Below, piece by piece: positions 57,593 through 64,000 of a stretch of 64,000 bases of DNA. Each line of letters starts with the position of its first letter. Position 1 is the stretch's first letter. Below the pieces are notes generated by a model that searched no databases, was not told the origin of the DNA, and saw nothing but the letters and a program-made list of their open reading frames with translations. The translations under genes were made by a program, and so were the position numbers. The stretch comes from Apiospora phragmitis (taxonomy: Eukaryota > Ascomycota > Sordariomycetes > Amphisphaeriales > Apiosporaceae), in the NCBI GenBank assembly GCA_038363925.1, contig JAQQWL010000005.1, forward strand, positions 1,178,001 through 1,242,000, given 5' to 3'.

Positions 57593-58589
57593 TTAACTGC
57601 TGTACAGCTCGGCCGGAGCTTCTCTAATGTGCAGCGTGATCCGATTCCTGTGTTCATCCTCAGTCTCTTTCTTGTTGTTGGGATTGCTACTCGAGGGGTT
57701 CCTTTCTTGCTGCTGCCCGCCTCTGCGGCGCTGCCGCCGGCGCAAGACAAGAAATGTGGAGATGGCTCCGAAGGCTAGCGCGGCCAAGACACCGACCGTG
57801 AGTCCGGCGATAGCGCCGGCGCCGATCCTTTCACTGGGCTTCGAGGGCGGCTCGGAGCTGCTGGTCGAAGTTGGCGGTGCCGTATCACTAGTCGTAGATG
57901 TTGAAGTGGAGAGGGAGGTGCTCGTGACGGGGACATCGTTTTGTACTTGTACACGGGATGGAAACAGGAGCGTGCGCAGGGTAATCTTGAATAAGTGTGG
58001 TCCATTTCAACCGTACCCGTAAGCATATATCATCTGATCCTTGCAGATGAGCTCGTTAAAAACTCCCGACGTCTCACCCTAAACGGCGATTGAGGTGATG
58101 GTAACTGTTGACCCAGCCGATGCCATGTCGTTCTGGCAGCCGAATGAGTAATATACAATTGGCTGTATACACGTGTAAGAGTAATAGTGTCTACCACGAG
58201 GTCAGGCCTTGTATCTTTCGACTAACAGCTACCGCCAACGACATGGTGATGATCGAAAGACTCACGTTGGACAACATATAGTCGTACCTGCGCGGGCACT
58301 GGTTCTGGGATTGCATCCTTGGGTGTAGCCGTCAGGGCATGACCCTGGAGAGTAGTAGCCGTTGACTACATAAGTGGAAGATGGGAAACATGTGTCGTTT
58401 CCGGTCGTGGGACCTTGTTGCAGCCAGTGATGGGGCGATTGCACGTTGGAGGCGTAGTACATGCTCGAGGTCGTAGTACATGCTCGAGGTGTTGCAAGCC
58501 GCCGGCGCTGTGAATCCCGTCTCCAAGGAACCGACATACAGAGGGTCCTGGTCTACCGCCGTACTGGTAGGGCCTGGTGTAATAGACAT
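57593..58589 (-). pseudogene. Single-pass membrane protein with Cys-rich ectodomain, disrupted
   Basis: ATG 58589 begins MSITPGPTSTAVDQDPLYVG, without a signal peptide, as usual in this fungal type. The ectodomain NTSSMYYASNVQSPHHWLQQ, CPDGYTQGCNPRTSARAGT and ICCPT continues over an intron to TCIQPIVYYSFGCQ. A Ser/Thr stalk, the membrane segment AGLTVGVLAALAFGAISTFLV, and a basic tail ending REAPAELYSS follow. A 19-bp tandem duplication (58453-58490) throws the early ectodomain out of frame. TAG after TITSIAV and TGA after YAYGYG add further breaks. The tail end P-A-E-L resembles the array at 48-51.6 kb, suggesting a distant relative. A sensor or cell-wall role is inference. Confidence 0.65.
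58453..58490. repeat. 19-bp perfect tandem duplication
   Basis: CGTAGTACATGCTCGAGGT is present twice back to back (58453-58471, 58472-58490) in the coding region of the membrane protein remnant. Nineteen is not a multiple of three, so the second copy shifts the frame. Confidence 0.9.
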
Positions 58590-60528
58590 CGTCGGTTATT
58601 CTCTACCAAGGAGGCAAGAAGTAGAGAGAAATGTCTCAGTTGCATGACGAGAAAATAGAGAATAAAAATGGAGACGAGACTGCCTTGTCCTTCCACCTTG
58701 GGAGAAAAAGGAAAGGTGGACGAAGGGGTAGGGGGGAGAGTAGGGGGGGGGGGGACAGTCCTTCGCTTCAAGCTGGAGAAGCTCACATGACGTTTGGTAA
58801 CACAGTACATATAAAATGGTTCGCAGCCAATGAATTGGCACTGCAATTTCCGTTGATGCCAATGCCTGCAGGTGGCGTCGAAGCCCCATTCAGGCCCATA
58901 GCAGGAACAAAAGGCTCAGATACGGCATGTACAAAGATATCGGTATTCAATATCGCTATTGTTAGTTGTCCATGTTAGCCATTTTAGTTTCCAATCGCCC
59001 AAAAGAACGGTAAACCCCGGGCATGCATCATCGTGAGGTGCTATGGCAGTGAAAACGCTGAAGAAAAACGGCATTGCGAAGTAACGTCACTCGAAGAGGA
59101 GCTGAACGCCACATAGAACCATACGTCCGCCCCCACCTCTACCATCGTCTTTTTCAAACCTGATGCACCGGGGTCTTGATAGTCTCAAGACACACCAGTC
59201 AGTTGCCGGCTTACGAGTCCGGCGAGACTACCCTAGCCGGCTCTCCAAATGATCACCTTGAAAATGCAAAGTGGAACCCAGAGGTAGGTTGCGGCAGGAG
59301 TGACAGTGCCGAAGACACATGCTGTGTCATCTCTCACGAAAACAGAAAAACGGCTGATCTCATAGCCGCATGGCTAAGTCCGCCGCATTCGGCGTTTGAA
59401 TTCATTCAAGAACGAAGAAAATATGGGAAACTCAGGCGATCACGTGTGTGACTAAGGAAACTATCGCCCCAGTAAGCATGCTCCAACCCGCCCCAATAAT
59501 GAAGGAGATGTGCGTTAAGTCATGTCCCGTTATCGGCTTCAGGAGCCATTGGATCGGTAGTTCTCGGCAACTGTATCTAGAGACAGATGGCGACGAGCGG
59601 TCGATGGCATATCTGATGCACGCCACAGGACCAGTAATGGAGCGAATGATGTTGATACAAGATTGAGTATGAGTTACTGTCAAACCGTTGAGGGTGCGAT
59701 AGACTAAGCTTACTGTAAATATCCTCGTGTAATCTGGGCTTATGTGGTCGCGGCGTTTCCAACGAAGTTGCCCTGGTGCCTCCTTTCCTTCGATAGAAAC
59801 GCCGCTCCCCTTACGAGGAGGGTACGTCAGAAAACCAATTTCGGTTACACGGGAGTCAGAATCGTGGCGGTTGGAATAAAGCTGAGCTTCTTGGTCTGAT
59901 TACATGCATGAACGGTCTCCAGATGTGGTAAAGATCAGATCTGTGGACAGCTGAGACCAGGCCAGGTCGGTGTAGATCTTCCAGATTCCCCATCCGTTAC
60001 AGAGTATATTGGTATATACAAGCACTTACGAGGACCAATGGAGTTGCTGAGAGCAAGCCACTCCATCATGTCAACCTGGATACTCACGTTCGTTAACCTT
60101 CTGTAATGGAGCTCGAACGGATTTGCCGAGTCAGATAGCTCGCCTTCTGGCTGATGTGCAAAATGATTTCTAGATATATGGCGCAGTGTTGCGGAATACT
60201 CGGACGGGGAAGAGATGATCGACATGGATGATGTGTTCAATGCAGCCGTCGGTGCCTCCGGCGTTGTCAGCAATATCCAAAGAATACGCCGGAGAGCTTC
60301 TGAGGCGCCGAAGCGCTGGCGATGCATCTCCAGTCAGTGACAACTACTCATCAAGGACGACACCGCTTGTCTATGAAATTTCATCGCATAAGCTTGTCTG
60401 AAGCGATGAATATCACTCGCCATCAACCGAAATAGAGAAGAAGTTCCAACATTTGGTGCTTCGATGTCTCTCATGGAGATGGGCTCTTTCGCGCGATATA
60501 AAGGACACCGTCTCACCCAGTCTTGAAA

Positions 60529-60563
<35 letters not shown>

Positions 60564-60637
60564 AGAATCACATCAAAACTCATATTCGATTATAGAATAC
60601 CAGTTACCCAAAGTCCCCTAGGCAAAATCCCCAAGAG
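58590..60637. other. Intergenic, with a promoter at its right end
   Basis: About 2 kb without a supported gene. A G-run lies at 58743-58755. A minus-strand frame at 59935-60327 is open for 130 codons but resembles nothing. At the right end are TATAAA (60497-60502) and a CT dinucleotide run (60532-60559), 136 and about 80 bases before the next ATG, giving a well-formed promoter and pyrimidine-rich leader. Confidence 0.5.
60497..60559 (+). promoter_or_regulatory. TATA box and CT-tract promoter of the BBE-type oxidase gene
   Basis: TATAAA at 60497-60502 is followed by a CT run at 60532-60559, where transcription starts of fungal genes commonly lie. The ATG is at 60638. Confidence 0.6.
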
Positions 60638-62425
60638 ATGCATTCACTTGCCTTGATTCTCGGTGGTCTCCTGCCCATCGCTCAGGGCGCGACCCCTATA
60701 TCATGGGCTAACATCAACGCCTGTCTTCGAGGCTCTGGCGTCCCCATCGACGAGCAAGGTTCGATCGACTGGAACCGCGATGCAGCGGCCTACAACGTCC
60801 GCCTGCCCGCCTGCCCGCCTGCCCGCCTGCCCGCCTGCCCGCCTGCCCGCCTGCCCGCCTGCCCGCCTGCCCGCCTGCCCGCCTGCCCGCCTGCCCGCCT
60901 GCCCGCCTGCCCGCCTATACCCCTGCCGCCATCGCAGTGCCTATCACCATTCCTCAAATCCAGGGTGCTGTCAACTGCGGCAGAGGGTTGAACATCAAGG
61001 TGTCTGCGAAGGCAGGAGGCCATAGCTATACCTCCGGTGGGTTTGGTGGAGAGAATGGCCATCTCGTCGTTCAGCTCGATCGCATGCACAACGTTACTCT
61101 TGACCCAACCACCAACATCGCTACAGTACAGCCGGGGACAAGGTTGGGACACATGGCCACAGAACTCCACAAAGGAAACCGGGCAATATCTCATGGCACC
61201 TGTTCAAGGCAAGTATAACGAAACCTGTCATAGTAGTACCTTTGCGACCAGGAACCTATCTGCTAACATCTCCCACAGGGTTGGCGCCTCGGGCCACATG
61301 ACCTCCGGCGACTACGGCATGAGCTCCCACAAGTACGGCCTCGCCCTAGACATCGTCGAGGGCGCCACCGTCGTCCTCGCCAACGGCAGCGCCGTCGAGA
61401 CCAGCGCCACGCAGTACGCGGACCTGTTCTGGGCCATCCGGGGGCGCGGGGCCGAACTTCGGCATCGTGGCGTCCTGGCGGCTCCGGACCTTCGAGGCGC
61501 CAGCCAAGCTGACCTGGTTCCGCGTGACGCTCGGCTGGACCCAGAAAACGGCCGCGGGCTACCTGGCCGCCGTGGAGACGTATATCAACACCGTCATGCC
61601 CGCGGAGCTCAATTTTCGTATTGCTGACTACGAGAAGGGCCGCCCTTTCGCCGAGGGGCTGTTCTACGGGGACGAGAGTCAGATGAAGTCGAGCATTGCG
61701 CCTTTTCTAGCTGCCGCCAACGGCAGTCTCACTACGTACCAACAGGTCAACTGGCTTGATGCGATCAAGCACTACTCCGTCGATAACACCTTCAACACGA
61801 CTGCCAATGACGTCGTGGTTGATTATGTCGAGCCCGGTCCGGTAAGCGAAGAATCATATTTTCTTCTCTATCTTGGTTTAAATCAGGGCCACGAGCTAAC
61901 AATCATCATCAAAAGCCCGATAACTTCTTCGCCAAGAGCCTCACCCTGAATGGCCTCAACGGCAAAGCCGCTCAAGCCTTTGTCGACTACTGGTACGGCG
62001 TCGCGAACAAGGTCGACCGCCGCTGGTTCTTCCAGATCGACGCGGCGGGCGGGCCGAACTCCAACTACAGCAAGCCGGGCAACGGCGCCACGGCCTTTGC
62101 GCACCGCGACAAGACCTTCATCATCCAGTTCTACGACGCCGTTGGAAGCAGTGTGGCCTGCCCGTCTAACGGGCTATCATTGCTCAATGACTGGGTTTCG
62201 AACATCACGGCCGCTCTGCCACCCGGGACCGGCAGCTGGCGCGCGTACGCTAACTACCGCGACCCGACGTTGAGCCGCGGGGAGGCGCAGAGACTGTATT
62301 ACGGGGCGAACTTGGAGAGGCTCCGGAGGCTCAAGCTCCAGTACGATCCTGACGAGCGGTTTTATTTCCCGCAGTCGATCGAGCCGTGGCGTAACCAGTC
62401 CTCGGCGACTCCGAGGTTGCACTAA
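60638..62425 (+). pseudogene. Secreted FAD-linked oxidase (BBE-like), frame broken by an 8-bp repeat
   Basis: A signal peptide (MHSLALILGGLLPIAQGA) and NACLRGSGVPIDEQGSIDW lead into an octanucleotide array (60801-60916). After it the oxidase resumes in another frame with VPITIPQIQGAVNCGRG and the FAD-attachment motif AGGHSY. A GC-AG intron (AG|GCAAGT, ending CCCACAG) joins to VGASGHMTSGDYGMSSH. A second one-base shift near 61450 separates LFWAIRG from NFGIVASWRLRTF. A GTAAGC intron after YVEPGP joins DNFFAKSLTLNG. The end is the BBE segment RLYYGANLERLRRLK, then YDPDERFYFPQSI. These secreted flavoenzymes oxidise sugars or alcohols with O2 and release H2O2. With 14 repeats the protein is out of frame; 13 or 16 would restore the first break, but not the second. 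Confidence 0.8.
60801..60916 (+). repeat. Octanucleotide tandem array, 14.5 copies of GCCTGCCC
   Basis: Fourteen perfect copies plus GCCT lie just inside the coding region, after the codons for AAYNVR. No frame of the repeat contains a stop. All three encode the same eight-residue cycle of Ala, Cys, Pro, Arg and Leu. Because 8 is not a multiple of 3, copy number decides the downstream frame. Confidence 0.95.
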
Positions 62426-63797
62426 GCAGTCTTCCTGTATACTTGCATTGCACGCGAACCGGACAAGAAGGGGAGTAGTTTTCTTTTGGGAACTCTTGAT
62501 GCAAACCCACAACGCCCTGCGAACCTACCAGAAGCGAGCTAAACGAGGAACAGGAGTCGGAAGGTGGTTGCTTCGGACTATTTTTAGAATGCCCTGAAGG
62601 TTGAACATCAACCAGGTCAGCCGACTTATGTTCTACTCACGGCCCTAGTTGCTTTCCAGATTAGGAAGGCGACGAGGATCACCCATTCAGTTTACCCTAT
62701 CTCGAGTCGGTGCATTGGGAAACAACTCACTGTCCATCTATCTGAATCTCCTTGCAATGCACACGGAGCTCTCCATTTAGAAACATCAAACATGCTGCTT
62801 GCTTGCCATTGGAGGAATCCATCCTTTCTCACATTCACTCGCTTATATGCTTTTGGTAGCTCGGTCTATGCATCTCGTTCTTGAATCACTACCCCTGTAC
62901 CTTTTACTGTTTGGTTGAGTCCTCATGCTTGGGCTTTGTTCGTTCGCTTGTTCTAAAGACCGAAATCAGACGATGAGGAGATAAACGTTTACTCTATCTA
63001 TCCAAACTACTTTAATCATCTTGCGACCTGAAACGCGTTTCCCACTTTTTCGTGCTGAGAGCTGTGAAGGCATAACGCGGACGAGTCATGATATAGGCAC
63101 AGCTTATGCGACTGATCCGATACCCCTGCTCGGATCCCACCCGATCGAGGCGCATCCCTACACCCCCCGCCCAAAGCACTGGCCCAATGCCAAGAAGAAC
63201 GTCTGAACAAAAGAAATCGGTCCCACCCGCAGAGCCGCAAAGCCAAGCTTTCATCCGCAGGCTTGGCTGCTTCCAAGAATAAACTTCGGATGCCAATGCG
63301 ATTCCCACTTTTGACCCCCTCTGTCTCTCTATTAAAGTTTAGCAGACAGCTCGAAAATAGAACCACAAGCCTGCCAACCCCATAGAGAACGACGGAGAAG
63401 AAGGCTTGGCCAACGAGGCGGCGCGAAGTTTCGAAACAAGATCCCTACCAAAGTAGCGATTCATGGGGAGTAGGCTCAGCTCTGCCGTGTAAGCGGGGGA
63501 GTTCAACATCGTAAAGTCTTTTTCTAGTCTTCACGATAGAAACAACATCGAAGCAAGTCAGTGTTGTGCAGGAGTGAAATTGTGTATATAAGGACTTGCT
63601 GATCGACCCGAAGAGACAACTTTTTTCCTCATCACTCACCACCAACAACTCCAACAGTCTTCTTCCACAGTCAGCTTCACTTCGAACCGCCTGCGCCAGT
63701 CGCCTTTTCACTTCGAACCACTTCACTTCATCACTTGATACCCCATTTTCCAACACTTCAACTTCCACCTTTTTTCACCACCAACCAAACCGCCAAG
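62426..63797. other. Intergenic and promoter of the last gene
   Basis: No gene could be supported up to about 63560. GTATATAAGG at 63584-63593 is a good TATA box, about 210 bases before ATG 63798. It is followed by a TC- and CA-rich leader typical of strongly expressed fungal genes. Confidence 0.55.
63584..63593 (+). promoter_or_regulatory. TATA box of the small secreted protein gene
   Basis: GTATATAAGG precedes a long pyrimidine- and CAC-rich leader that ends in CCGCCAAGATG. Confidence 0.6.
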
Positions 63798-64000
63798 ATG
63801 CAGTTCACTCAGTTCGCCACTCTCTTCCTCGCCGTTGCCACCGGCATCAACGCCATGCCCAGCATGAACGCTACCGACATGGAGCCCTTCCAGCTCCACG
63901 CCCGCTCCTGCGGCGCCGGTCTCCTGAAGGGCAAGGCCCTCAAGGCTTGCCAGGCGGCTTGCAAGGTTGCTTGCGTAAGTATTTCCTTCTTCCTCTAGCC
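63798..64000 (+). CDS. Small secreted cysteine-rich protein, 5' part
   Basis: ATG 63798 in a strong context (CGCCAAGATG) opens a signal peptide (MQFTQFATLFLAVATGINA). A short pro-region follows with an Arg near HARS. The mature start SCGAGLLKGKALKACQAACK is basic and cysteine-rich. Exon 1 ends at 63974 with GTAAGT, and the rest of the gene lies beyond the window. The Lys/Ala/Cys-rich helix resembles small secreted effector-like or antimicrobial-like peptides of fungi, but the family cannot be assigned from this part. Read-through of the intron stops at once, which supports the donor. Confidence 0.75.

Noticed and set aside
59935..60327. 130-codon minus-strand gene
   Set aside because: No splice support, no family resemblance and no good start context. 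Left as intergenic.
60801..60916. CRISPR-like array
   Set aside because: The units are directly adjacent 8-bp repeats without spacers, in eukaryotic DNA.

Overview
The window is nuclear DNA of a filamentous ascomycete (Pezizomycotina). The signs are short GT-AG introns of about 50-75 bp with CTAAC/CTGAC-like branch sites, an intron-bearing tRNA-Ala, an Arp1 (centractin) gene, a HET-domain gene, fungal CorA-like and Hsp70-like families, secreted carbohydrate-active and BBE-type enzymes, and small cysteine-rich secreted proteins. Gene density is low, with intergenic gaps up to about 3.6 kb, and an unusually large share of the genes is broken.

Layout. 1-9.5 kb: the tail of an unidentified gene, a small cysteine-rich secreted protein gene with a stop at codon 4, a long gap, an intact fungal protein kinase and an uncertain multi-exon gene. 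9.5-16.3 kb: a decayed GH43 glycosidase, a secreted Cys-rich protein and an 11-exon CorA-like transporter. 17.6-29.0 kb: two successive units, each an Hsp70-like ATPase gene on the minus strand facing away from a plus-strand gene of an unnamed family ('family A'). The first unit has a full-length family A gene, the second a decayed one. 29.4-35.2 kb: a broken HET gene, a mitochondrial-type aconitase with three one-base frameshifts, and a small mitochondrial protein gene. 38.3-47.3 kb: a long repeat-rich low-complexity protein, an intact FAD monooxygenase and intact Arp1. 48-53.3 kb: three degraded paralogues of a single-pass cell-surface protein and an amidoligase-family gene with one stop. 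53.9-58.6 kb: an intact MDR oxidoreductase, a paraoxonase-like gene, tRNA-Ala and another broken membrane protein gene. 60.6-64 kb: a BBE-type flavoenzyme carrying an octanucleotide repeat that sets its reading frame, and the 5' end of a small secreted protein gene.

How the genes relate. No biosynthetic backbone gene (PKS, NRPS, terpene synthase) is visible, so the oxidoreductases do not form an evident metabolite cluster. The strongest structural signal is the repeated divergent Hsp70-like/family A pair. Its second copy also carries, inside intron 1 of the ATPase gene, one of two inverted copies of a roughly 200-bp hairpin-rich dispersed repeat. The conserved housekeeping genes (Arp1, the mitochondrial protein, tRNA-Ala) are intact, while accessory genes carry stop codons, one-base indels, small tandem duplications and lost start codons. 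That fits an accessory region under relaxed selection, but residual indel errors in the assembly could explain some of the one-base frameshifts. All exon models were made by eye from splice signals and family resemblance; no database was searched.
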